Origin: Zanthoxylum bungeanum
Taxonomy: Eukaryota > Streptophyta > Magnoliopsida > Sapindales > Rutaceae
DNA length: 64,000 nucleotides
NCBI GenBank assembly: GCA_019454045.1
Contig: SKCR01007823.1
Location: forward strand, 1,178,001-1,242,000
Reading direction: 5' to 3'
Positions within the stretch are counted from its first letter, which is position 1, and every line of letters begins with the position of its first letter. The position numbers were made by a program, and so were the translations under genes. Shown here piece by piece: positions 11,657-22,589 of the stretch. Below the pieces are notes generated by a model. That model was not told the origin of the DNA. It did not search any database and saw only the letters and a list, made by a program, of their open reading frames with translations.

Positions 11657-13709
11657 TGTTGGACAGTTATGACCCATAGCGTCACTATTTGTACAAATCA
11701 TGGTGTTGTTGTACAAATTAACTAAGTGACAAAGGAAATTGCTCTCTTATCATTTGTGATTAGATCACTAAGATATATAAATGATAGGAGGTCCTTATGA
11801 TTAGTTCCTGGATTGAGATGATATGAGACAGTATCAATCCACGAAGGATTAATCATTAAATATCCATATTCAGAGTATTATCGAGATTGGACATCGATAA
11901 TGCGTAAAAGACTAGTATTACACTTGTGCGTGTTGTGAGGGCATAACGACATAGTTCTCATATATTTGGGTATAGGATACTCATTCAAGTGTAGTAGGAG
12001 GTTGTGTTTTACCGATGGTACGGAAAACAGCTTCGCTTTGGATAGACCCATCGGAATTCCATTGGTAGTATGACTATGTGTCTATGGAAGTCCGAAATCA
12101 GGGTAGGTGTATTTGGTCTTAACTTGAGACTTGCACCGCTAATACTTGCGACAATCAATGTACTTTGGTTTTAGGTCGTCCAGGGCTTTAACAGGTTCTG
12201 TGTACGCCTCTGCTGGGTATATTGAAAATCATAGTGTGTTGGGTGTGATGTCGAGATGGAAGTATCACTCCAGTCATAGTGGAGATGATGGTCACGTAGG
12301 ATACATAACTGGTTCTCTTATATGCTCGAGCTATCAGGATAATATGACTAGGTCATGATTATCCGATTATAGAGACTAGTTACCAGAGATCCGATATGAG
12401 CTTCGTACGGGGCAGACACAATTCCAGCCCCAGGCCTAGCATGTGACATCTGATACTGGATCGAAATACGCAATACTACGTATACTACGCCTGATATAGA
12501 TCGCTTATTCCTGTAAGCATGTTTCTGGAGAATTGGGAAGGCATGGCGCTTTGCTAGAAGCCAACCTTGTCTTGTAAATCGGTAAAAACGTAGTACTAGG
12601 TACTTACGTGTTCGGATAGTCCGACGACCCGATTTACTGCCAAAATATCCGGGGATCTTATAGGTCGCTTCCTGAAGATTCACCGATGACGTATGACTCA
12701 CATTTTATTAATCTGAGATTAATTAAGGATGAGAGAGAAAATTAATCTGGGATTAATTATGAAGATATTTTATCTGAGATAAAATATCATTTAAAGAGAG
12801 AGAACGATTAATTTGGAATTAATCGATTAAATAATATATTTGATATATTATACGAAATTGGATTTCGACGCGGAATTGAAATTAGATTTTAATTCGGGCG
12901 AACGAATTAATTTAGAATTAATTCGTTAGCGACGTGAATAGTGATTTCGCTAGGCATAATCATTTAATTACGTCGCAACGGAAAATTCATTAATTTGGAA
13001 TTAGCGAACCCAAGCCCGGGATTGTTTGCGAGCGCATTTGCATTTCGAATTCGAGTGCAGCACGCAAGTCAAATCAAGCGTCAAATCGCTAGTCGCATCA
13101 AGCATCAAATCATTAGTCACTTTGAGTGATGTGACAACTTGTCACTTGATTTGATTGATTAATGTGATTGATGGAAGTGGTTGGCAAGCCTTTAATTGCC
13201 TTGACTTTTTGTATTTGGAAAATCATTTTATTTGATTTTTTGAAAATTAAATATTGTTTATTAGAGCACCAAAAATGATATACCAAACACTTAACACACA
13301 TCTCTCTCAATTTTCTTTTTCTCCTCTCTCCATCTACGCCCAAGGGGTTGCTGTTTTTTCTTTCTTCTGGTTCTGTTACTGCCGAGAATGAAGAGAAGCA
13401 ATAGATTGATTTTTGTGGCAAAAATCAAAGGTGTTAGCACACTTTTAGGTCTTGCGAAGGTGATAGGGAAACCCACCCGTGAGCATGGGATTTCATCACA
13501 AAGCTTGGAGCTTTCATGGAGGACCAAAGCCAAATCTTGGAGAGAGAAAAGCAGCTCACTACCGTGACTTAGAGAAGACAGAAAAATGAATTTTGGTTGT
13601 CCACCGCGTCGCTCAACCGATCATTGTGAGTATTCCGCAACTCCGTGATGTATTCGCATGTTTATTTTATGCTTGTTATTCGATCCTCGGGACCGTAGAA
13701 ACTCCAACA
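11657..13709 (+). repeat. Copia-1 3' LTR (2053 bp, full-length form)
   Basis: It begins TGTTGGACAGTTATG and ends ACTCCAACA. It contains the 735-bp segment (12396-13130) that the 5' LTR lacks, including the palindrome chain at 12707-12927. The last part (13131-13709) carries CT-rich sequence near 13305-13335 and the U5 end. The open frames within it are LTR sequence and not genes. Confidence 0.92.
12707..12927. repeat. Chain of eight palindromes with 3-nt spacers in the Copia-1 3' LTR
   Basis: Eight inverted repeats follow one another in about 220 bp: 12707-12723 (7-bp arms, spacer TGA), 12740-12758 (8, TGG), 12764-12788 (11, TGA), 12805-12825 (9, TGG), 12831-12851 (9, TTG), 12853-12867 (6, TGG), 12873-12895 (10 with one G:T, TAG), 12901-12927 (12, TAG). 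All arms are perfect except the one G:T. Every arm sequence is different. The inverted Copia-2 LTR shows the same kind of chain at about 49155-49500. Confidence 0.9.
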
Positions 13710-13714
13710 ATAAT
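13710..13714. repeat. Target site duplication of Copia-1, right copy (ATAAT)
   Basis: Matches 240-244 exactly. Confidence 0.92.
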
Positions 13715-14655
13715 AGCATGATTACAACTATATGTATATATGATTGATGTTTGTGTGTGTTATACATTTACATAAAAGAGGCATTTTGTAAAACACAAGT
13801 GTATGATAATATGATTACATATACATATATACATGATTGATGATAGTGTATTGAATATTTAAATGGAAAGAGCGGTTTATAATACCGATTTGTTGATATT
13901 TCAAGAAAGTAAAAGTAAGAAAGTTATAATAATTTCCTGAACTAGATTAGCAAAGAGTGTATAGGAAAGTATAAAGATATCAGGGTAGCACAGCAGGAGC
14001 GTGATGAAATTTGACACAGTAGATGGGAATATAGAAACTTGATGTTAATGTTAAAGATGTTTAAAGTGTAAACAACGAATATTATTTAAAGTACGTGTGT
14101 GGTCAGATAAAAGGATTAGTAATAAATAAAATGTTTATAAATGGATAAGAATTAAATAGTTGGCACAGACTCGTGAATATTGCATGGTCACATAGACAGC
14201 TCAGCTTAATATAGAAACAAGATTCAGACTTTGTGTGTGTTTGACGCTCAAGGTATGAGCATGGTTACTTACTGAGTCTTATGACTCACTACCCAACAGT
14301 GTTATGAGTTTTATAGGTTGGTGACCTGATCGATCGATCACAGTCATCAGAGCTTGAGAAGTCGGATAGCAGTGTTGCAGTCAGCCAGTCACCAGGTCTT
14401 GGGAGTACAAGTTTAGTTGTAAAGAGTTTAAGCTGTATAGGTTGAGTTGTAAAAGTTTTTGTACATATGTATTTTTGGGCATGGAGCCCCAATTATGTAA
14501 GTTTTGAATTCATCATTTCAGCATCATATTATGTATTTGGGCCCTATAGACTGCATTGTATTGCACAGTTACTAGTCTTGCATGAGAGTTAGAGGCTTAT
14601 GGTGATAGGATAGCCTATCACCTGCCGGTAACATCTCCGGTAGTGGGATGTTACA
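13715..14655 (+). mobile_element. LTR A (right part), Tekay/Del-like gypsy LTR
   Basis: Continues LTR A after the Copia-1 insertion and is colinear with 17605-18548 and 21510-22451. It ends TAGTGGGATGTTACA. The final 60 bp include an inverted repeat around CTGCCGGTAACATCTCCGG. Confidence 0.92.
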
Positions 14656-14827
14656 GAGTTTGTATCAAAGCAAAGGTTTATAGAGTGTCGGTGACTGCAG
14701 CTGCTGGTTATTCGACTATCTCAGTAAGTATGTGTTTTATTTAGACCATACCAGTATTTGCTTGTTGTTCGGTTTCAGTATATCCAGGCCAGAATTCGAG
14801 GACGAATCCCTTATAAGGAGGGGTGAA
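14656..14827 (+). mobile_element. Minimal internal region 1 (172 bp) between LTR A and LTR B
   Basis: It starts with a decayed primer site (TTTGTATCAAAGC, against TTGGTATCAGAGC in internal region 2) and ends with ATTCGAGGACGAATCCC and a polypurine tract AAGGAGGGGTGAA. The end resembles the pol end and polypurine context of Del/Tekay chromoviruses. There is no room for gag or pol. It is the same length as internal region 2 (18549-18720) and differs at few positions, so both derive from one already deleted parent. Confidence 0.88.
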
Positions 14828-15025
14828 TATAATATCCCGGATTATTTTAGCGTGTTTGCGTGAATTTTATTTTTCGCGTGCGAGACCGCGTTTGAGCGCG
14901 AGGTTTATTTTTACAGTAATATGGGAACTATTACAAAAGATGAGTTATAATATATAAATACTTAATTTTGGGGGGTTAAACTGAAATTTACCGATTAGAA
15001 TATATATATATATATCTAGATTTTT

Positions 15026-15209
15026 ATTTACACACACATGTGTATCACATTACACACCCTCACGCGTAATACACACACGCACACATTAAACACACACACA
15101 TGTTTAACAATCACACACACGCTGATAAAAAAATAAACAGAGGAGAGAAAGATCGAGAGAGGGGGAGAAAGACCGAGAGAAAGAGAGAGGTAGAGAGAGA
15201 GGGAGATGA
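15026..15209 (+). repeat. CA-rich then GA-rich low-complexity tract in LTR B
   Basis: ACACACAC-type sequence to about 15120, then GAGAGAGA-type sequence to about 15209, directly before the GC-rich segment. The same order recurs in LTR C at about 18920-19095. It probably lies near the transcription start, downstream of the TATATAAATA word. Confidence 0.85.
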
Positions 15210-17011
15210 GAAATTTCGGCCACGTCTGGCCGCCGGCGAGCCTCCGGCGCGTCCTCATCGCCTGATCCGATAGTAGAGGCAGATGAGAGTACAGTAAGTA
15301 TACTATGGCAGTGATTTCCTTGAGTTTGGATTTGTTAAGAAATTAAATAATTGAATGAATAAGATGATTAGAAGGATGCTAGAGTGAATTAGATTTGGTT
15401 TTATGTATGTAATTGAAAGGAATCAATTAGATTAAAGAATTAAAATTTTAGGGGAAATCGGCCATAAACCTAGGAATTTGTGGATTTTTTTTTATAAGTT
15501 TGCTAAGTGATTAAATTGGAAAGTTTTGATTAATTTTGATAAATAGAAGTATAATTAAAGTACTTAAATCTGGTTCTAATTATGAAATTGAAATAAAATA
15601 ATTTAATTGAAGAAATTGGGTAAGAATCAGTTAGTCCTAAAATTTAGGAATTTGTAATTTGGTGAAAGTGTATATACGTAATTATTTGTTATTAAATTGG
15701 GGGTATAGATGGAATATGGATATGCATATATATTCTTGATGTTGAATGGGTTTTGCGTATGGAAATGTGATGTTTCTTTTACCTTGGCTGAATTTATAAT
15801 AGATGTAGAGATTATGAAGATGTTAATGAATTTTTTAAAAAAAAAAATTATTTAAAGAAAATCTAATATGTATATGTCCATGTTATCATATTTGGAATTT
15901 GGAATGTTAATGGTGAGCATGAGAAGATGAATAAAGTATGAGTAACTAGGATATGCATGGAAGGTAGTTAAATTTCTAAATGGACTTAAACTATGATTTA
16001 TAACTGTGATATAAAATTATGTGTATAGTTTGAACCTAAAACCTAAATTAGCCTTTATGAAGGGTGGTTATGTTTGTGTTCTTGTGTTTCATGAATAATG
16101 TTCATAAATAAGTTTAAGTATGTAATCCAGGTTTGGTTAATACATATATATTATATCGTTACTTTTCACATGTCTGTTATGCTCATGTGTTATATCCCGA
16201 ATTGTAGGATTACAGTCAACGTCATATACTTCGTGTTATGTTTTGACATGATATACCTTCAGGAATATGGGTTGAAAATGCGTATATGCTAATCTGTGAT
16301 GTGAATATGTATATGAGTTATGGTATAAGAATGAATTGCACAAATGCACAAGATAAGAATATTTAAGCGCAAGCTAATATTTGGGAAATAGTTAAATAAG
16401 CTTAAGAATTGAGAATTTGAAGTCCGAGTATGTGTGCGTAGATTGTTATAGCAGTAGAGCTTTGATTGTGTGTGTAAGCATAAATATGGAATTGGTAACT
16501 TAGTATAAAAAAATGTATGCATATGTATATTTTTGGTAGTATGAATGTATGTTAATTAAGTATGTCTAAGTGTGTGCAAAGCATACTGAGGATATTTTGA
16601 GCATATAGATCATAAGATAATTGTAGATGAAAGTATGTAAAGATGAGAACTCGTATGTCATTAATTTATGAGTATGCATGAATATGTGCATGTACATGTA
16701 TGACAATATAAGATAAGCATATAAGAAAGCATGGCTAGGGTATGTGGAAGCATAAGAAATGCATATGCATATGTGTGTGTTAAGATTTCCAGAAGTTAAG
16801 TTGAAGTTAAGAATGGTTTTGAAATTCAAAGAGTTTTAAAGAAAAGTTTCAAATGTTTTTGAAAGAAATGTTTTCAGAAAATGTTTGATATAGTTTTGAG
16901 ATTTAAAACATGAGTTTTATGGTTTTCGGGACATGAGGGAAAAACCCACCCCAGTATGTAACTTGATACAGCTAGGAATTGACGGACAGAGACATGTGCA
17001 CATGTAGAGGA

Positions 17012-17303
17012 TTAGAGGGACGACGATACGTAATGCCCATAGATCCTAGTTTCAGAGCCAAGATGATGGCATAGGTTCGTATAACTGGACTCTAGTTCAT
17101 AGCTTGAAGGGTAGCATAGGTCCGCACCCTCAGTTCTAGTTTTGTGGCTTGGGGGACGACGATACGTAACGCCCCAAGACCACCAATTTCAGAGACAGGT
17201 ATGGCATGCTTTGGGGGACGGCGATACGTAACGCCCCAATGTCATGGATTCGCATACCTGGCTCTAGGGCGTATGGAGGGATGACGATATGTAACGCCTT
17301 CAT
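17012..17303 (+). repeat. Hairpin array with conserved loop in LTR B
   Basis: Four modules share a 17-nt loop close to GACGACGATACGTAACG with 7-bp stems that differ: about 17012-17042 (stem decayed here), 17148-17178 CTTGGGG/CCCCAAG, 17211-17239 TTGGGG/CCCCAA, 17273-17303 ATGGAGG/CCTTCAT (one G:T pair, allowed in RNA). In LTR C the first module has an intact stem, TTAGGGG/CCCCTAG. Between modules one and two lies GGGTAGCATAGGTCCGCACCC, another short inverted repeat with a different loop. Confidence 0.87.
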
Positions 17304-18548
17304 GCGTCAGTTTTTCAACAGACACTCAGATATCAGTTTTTCAGAAAAGAGAGTTTTGAGATATCAGATTTTCAGAAAATGGTTTTCAGAGATCAGATTT
17401 TAGAAACAGTTTTCAGAAAACAAAATTTCAGAAAGACAGGATTTATAAAGAGCTTCATAAAAGAGTTTTCAGAAAGAGTTTTCAAGAAAAGTATTTTCTA
17501 AAAACATGCCATGCTAAAGTAGAGTGCAGTTTACAAGATACACATATAAATCATATACTCTAGAAATCATTTGAGATGTATATAGCTGACATCAATGCAT
17601 AATAGCATGATTACAATTATATGTATATGTGATTGATGTTTGTGTGTGTTATACGTTTATATAGAAGGGGCATTTTGTAAAACACAAGTGTATGATAATA
17701 TGATTACATATATATATATATATACATGATTGATGATAGTGTATTGAATATTTGAATGGAAAGAGCGGTTTATAATACCGATTTGTTGATATTTCAAGAA
17801 AGTAAAAGTAAGAAAGTTATAATAATTGCCTGAACTAGATTAGCAAATAGTGTATAGGAAAGTAGAAAGATATCAGGGTAGAACAGCAGGAACGTGATGA
17901 AATTTGACACAGTAGATGGGAATATAGAAACTTGATGTTAATGTTAAAGATGTTTAAAGTGTAAACATCGAATAGGATTTAAAGTACGTGTGTGGTCAGA
18001 TAAAAGGATTAGTAATAAATAAAATGTTTATAAATGGATAAGAATTAAATAGTTGGCACAGACTCCGTGAATATTGCATGGTCACATAGACAGCTCAGCG
18101 TAATATAGAACAAGATTCAGACTTTGTGTGTGTTTGACGCTCAAGGTATGAGCATAGTTACTTACTGAGTCTTATGACTCACTACCCAACAGTGTTATGA
18201 GTTTTATAGGTTGGTGACCTGATCGATCGATCACAGTCATCAGAGCTTGAGAAGCCGGATAGCAGTGTTGCAGTCAGCCAGTCACCAGGTCTTGGGAGTA
18301 CAAGTTTAGTTGTAAAGATTTTAAGATGTATAGGTTGAGTTGTAAAAGTTTTTGTACATATGTATTTTTGGGCATGGAGCCCCAGTTATGTAAGTTTTGA
18401 ATTCATCATTTCAGCATCATATTATGTATTTGGGCCCTATAGACTGCATTGTATTGCACAGTTACTAGTCTTGCATGAGAGTTATAGGCTTATGGTGATG
18501 GGATAGCCTATCGCATGCCGGTAACATCTCCGGTAGTGGGATGTTATA

Positions 18549-18720
18549 GAGTTGGTATCAGAGCAAAGGTTTATAAAGTGTCGGTGACTGCAGCTGCTGG
18601 CTATTCGACTATCTCAGTAAGTATGTGTTTTGTTTAGACCATATTGGTATTTGCTTGTTGTTCGGTTTCAGTATATCCAGGCCAAGATTCGAGGACGAAT
18701 CCCTTATAAGGAGGGGTGAA
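18549..18720 (+). mobile_element. Minimal internal region 2 (172 bp) between LTR B and LTR C
   Basis: It contains an intact initiator-Met primer site (TGGTATCAGAGC at 18553-18564), about 110 bp of unassigned sequence, the word GATTCGAGGACGAATCCC and the polypurine tract AAGGAGGGGTGAA directly before LTR C. It has the cis signals for reverse transcription and nothing else. Confidence 0.9.
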
Positions 18721-21700
18721 TATAATATCCCGGATTATTTTAACGTGTTTGCGTGAATTTTATTTTTCGCGTGTGAGGCTGCATCCGAGCGCGAGGTTTA
18801 TTTTTACAGTAATATGGGAACTATTAAAATAGATAAGTTATAATATATTAATACTTAATTTTGAGGGGTTAAACTGAAATTTACCGATTAGTATATATTT
18901 ATAAATCTAGATTTTTATTTACACACACATGTGTATCACATTACACACCCTCACGTGTAATACACACACGCACACATTAAACACACACATGTTTAACAAT
19001 CACACACACACGCTGATAAAAAAAATAAACAGAGCAGAGAAAGATCGATAGAGGGGGAGAAAGACCGAGAGAAAGAGAGAGGTAGAGAGAGGGAAATGAG
19101 AAATTCTGGCCACGTCTGGCCTTGTCTCTAGCCGCCGGCGAGCCTCAGGCGCGTCCTCATCGCCTGATCCGATAGTAGAGGCAGATGAGAGTCCAGTAAG
19201 TATACTATGGCAGTGATTTCTTTGAGTTTGGATTTGTTAAGAAATTAAATAATTGAATGAATAAGATGATTAGAAGCATGCTAGAGTGAATTAGATTTTT
19301 CTTATGTATGTAATTGAAAGGAATCAATTAGATTAAAGAATTAAAATTTTAGGGGAAATCGGCCATAAACCTAGGAATTTGTGGATTTTTTTTTTATAAG
19401 TTTGCTAAGTGATTAAATTGGAAAGTTTGGGTTAATTTGATAAATATAAATATAATTAAAGTACTTAAATCTGGTTCTAATTATGAAATTGAAATAAAAT
19501 AATTTAATTGAAGAAATTGGGTAAGAATCGGTTAGTCCTAAAATTTAGGAATTTGTAATTTGGTGAAAGTGTATATACGTAATTATTTGTTATTAAATTG
19601 GGGGTATAGATGGAATATGGATATGCATATATTCTTGATGTTGAATGGGTTTTGCGTATGGAAATGTGATGTCTCTTTTCCCTTGGCTGAATTTATAATA
19701 GATGTAGAGATTATGAAGATGTTATTGAATTTTTTAAAAAAAAAAAATTATTTAAAAAAAATCTAATATGTTTATGTCCATGTTATCATATTTGGAATTT
19801 GGAATGTTAATGGTGAGCATGAGAAGATGAATAAAGTATGAGTAACTAGTATATGCATGGAAGGTGGTTAAATTTCTAAATGGACTTAAACTATGATTTA
19901 TAACTGTGATATAAAATTATGTGTATAGTTTGAACCTAAAACCTAAATTAGCCTTTATGAATGGGGGTTATGTTTGTGTTCTTGTGTTTCATGAATTATG
20001 TTCATAAATAAGTTTAAGTATGTAATCCACGTGTGGTTAATACAGATATATTCTATCGTTACTTTTCACATGTCTGTTATGCTCATGTGTTATATCCCGA
20101 ATTGTAGGATTATAGTTAACGTCATATACTTCATGTTATGTTTTGACATGATATACCTTCAGGAATATGGGTTGAAAATGCGTATATGCTAATCTGTGAT
20201 GTGAATATGTATATGAGTTATGGTATAAGAATGAATTGTACAAATGCAAAAGATAAGAATATTTAAGCGCAAGCTAATATTTGAGAAATAGTTAAATAAG
20301 CTTAAGAATTGAGAATTTGAAGTCCGAGTATGTGTGCGTAGATTGTTATAGCATTAGAGCAGTAGAGCTTTGATTGTGTGTGTAAGCATAAATATGGAAT
20401 TGGTAACTTAGTATAAAAAAATGTATGCATATGTATATTTTTGGTAGTATGAATGTATGTTAATTAAGTATGTCTGAGTGTGTGCAATGCATACTGAGGA
20501 TATTTTGAGCATATAGATCATAAGATAATTGTAGATGAAAGTATGTAAAGATTAGAACTCGTATGTCATTAATTTATGAGTATGCATGAATATGTGCATG
20601 TACATGTATGACAGTATAAGATAAGCATATAAGAAAGCATGGCTAGGGTATGTGGAAGCATAAGAAATGCATATGCATATGTGTGTGTTAAGATTTCCAG
20701 AAGTTAAGTTGAAGTTAAGAATGGTTTTGAAATTCAAAGAGTTTTAAAGAAAAGTTTCAAATGCTTTTGAAAGAAATATTTTCAGAAAATATTTGATACA
20801 GTTTTGAGATTTAAAACATGAGTTTTATGGTTTTCGGGACATGGGGGAAAAATCCACCCCAGTATGTAACTTGATACAGCTAGGAATTGACGGACAGAGA
20901 CATGTGCACATGTAGAGGATTAGGGGGACGACGATACGTAATGCCCCTAGATCCTAGTTTCAGAGCCAAGATGATGGCATAGGTTCGTATACCCGGACTC
21001 TAGTTCAGAGCTTGGAGGGTAACATAGGTCCGCACCCCCAGTTCTAGTTTTGTGGCTTGGGGGACGACGATACGTAACGCCCCAAGACCACCAGTTTCAG
21101 AGACAGGTATGGCATGCTTTGGGGGACGACGATACGTAACGCCCCAATGTCATGGATTCGCATACCTGGCTCTAGGGCGTATGGAGGGATGACGATACGT
21201 AACGCCTTCATGCGTCAGTTTTTCAACAGACACTCAGATATCAGTTTTTCAGGAAGGAGAGTTTTGAGATATCAGATTTTCACAAAATATTTTTCAGAGA
21301 TCATATTTTAGAAACAGTTTTCAGAAAACAAAATTTCAGAAAGACGGGATTTATAAAGAGCTTCATAAAAGAGTTTTCAGAAAGAGTTTTCAAGAAAAGT
21401 ATTTTCTAAAAACATGCCATGCTAAAGTAGAGTGCAGTTTACAAGATACACGTATAAATCATATACTCTAGAAATCATTTGAGATGTATATAGCTGACAT
21501 CAATGCATAATATCATGATTACAACTATATGTATATGTGATTGATGTTTGTGTGTGTTATACGTTTACATAGAAGGGGCATTTTGTAAAACACAAGTGTA
21601 TGATAATATGATTACATATACATATATACATGATTGATGATAGTGTATTGAATATTTGAATGGAAAGAGCGGTTTATAATACCGATTTGTTGATATTTCA

Positions 21701-22451
21701 AGAAAGTAAAAGTAAGAAAGTTATAATAATTGTCTGAACTAGATTAGCAAAAGTGTATAGGAAAATAGAAAGATATCAGGGTAGCACAGCAGGAACGTGA
21801 TGAAATTTGACACAGTAGATGGGAATATAGAAACTTGATGTTAATGTTAAAGATGTTTAAAGTGTAAACAGCGAATAGGATTTAAAGTACGTGTGTGGTC
21901 AGATAAAAGGATTAGTAATAAATAAAATGTTTATAAATGGATAAGAATTAAATAGTTGGCACAGACTCCGTGAATATTGCATGGTCACATAGACAGCTCA
22001 GCGTAATATAGAAACAAGATTCAGAGTTTGTGTGTGTTTTACGCTCAAGGTATGAGCATAGTTACTTACTGAGTCTTATGATTCACTACCCAACAGTGTT
22101 TGAGTTTTATAGGTTGGTGACCTGATCGATCGATCACAGTCATCAGAGCTTGAGAAGCCGGATAGCAATGTTGCAGTCAGCCAGTCACCAGGTCTTGGGA
22201 GTACAAGTTTAGTTGTAAAGATTTTAAGTTGTATAGGTTGAGTTGTAAAAGTTTTTGTACATATGTATTTTTGGGCATGGAGCCCCAGTTATGTAAGTTT
22301 TGAATTCATCATTTCAGCATCATATTATGTATTTGGGCCTTATAGACTGCATTGTATTGCACAGTTACTAGTCTTGCATGAGATTTAGAGGCTTATGGTG
22401 ATAGGATAGCCTATCGCCTGCCGGTAACATCTCCGGTAGTGGGATGTTACA
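18721..22451 (+). mobile_element. LTR C (3731 bp), Tekay/Del-like gypsy LTR
   Basis: It starts TATAATATCCCGG and ends GTGGGATGTTACA. It is colinear with LTR B throughout, with only scattered substitutions and short indels. The hairpin array is at about 20923-21213 and includes an intact first stem. Flanking sequence begins at 22452, where the array ends. A target duplication cannot be tested because the left end lies outside the window. Confidence 0.92.
20923..21213 (+). repeat. Hairpin array with conserved loop in LTR C
   Basis: Same four modules as in LTR B. The first reads TTAGGGG ... CCCCTAG around the GACGACGATACGTAATG loop. In LTR B the same module has lost pairing through several substitutions. 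Loops stay almost constant between modules. Confidence 0.85.
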
Positions 22452-22454
22452 CAA

Positions 22455-22589
22455 GTTTATCTTCATGTCTGCGGCCTTGATATGTAGCTTGGTAGTTTCA
22501 TTCATGGTTTCTTTGACACGTCCAATCATTGTTTCATTGATCCTCTGTGTCCTAGATCTCGTGATAGGTCCATCTGATATAATTAACAT
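22455..22589 (-). pseudogene. Fragment of a gypsy polyprotein (GPITRSR motif)
   Basis: On the minus strand about 45 residues are open and include ISDGPITRSRTQRINETM. A GP(I/M)TR(S/A)R word followed by a helix is common at the C-terminal end of plant Ty3/gypsy Pol or in related spacer regions. The open frame runs on into LTR C, which shows that only the part beyond 22452 is meaningful. No protease, reverse transcriptase or integrase is visible nearby, so it is a scrap of an older element into which the LTR array was placed. Confidence 0.45.

Larger units (their letters stand above)
245..13709 (+). mobile_element. Copia-1: LTR retrotransposon (Ty1/copia), decayed, with nested solo LTR
   Basis: Both LTRs, a 5-bp target duplication, an initiator-Met primer site, a polypurine tract and degenerate pol are present in the order expected for Ty1/copia on the plus strand. 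Removing the nested solo LTR (4581-9058 and its duplicated TTCTA) leaves about 9.0 kb. The internal region has no long open frame. Integrase, reverse transcriptase and RNase H can be read only across many stops and frameshifts. Over the first ~420 bp the two LTRs differ at about 15 positions by eye, suggesting a moderately old insertion. The family has unusually long leader and LTR regions filled with short palindromes (see findings). It is related to Copia-2 at 48661-51318. Confidence 0.93.
14828..18548 (+). mobile_element. LTR B (3721 bp), Tekay/Del-like gypsy LTR
   Basis: It starts TATAATATCCCGG (expected TGTAACATCCC; G-to-A and C-to-T changes) and ends GGGATGTTATA. It holds a TATATAAATA word at 14951-14960, CA-rich low complexity (15028-15120), GA-rich low complexity (15141-15206), a GC-rich GGCCGCCGGCGAGCC stretch (15228 onward), a long AT-rich body, and a hairpin array at 17012-17303. 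Near-identical to LTR C. Open frames inside it (for example at 16098 and 17206) are not protein-like and recur in LTR C with changes. Confidence 0.93.
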
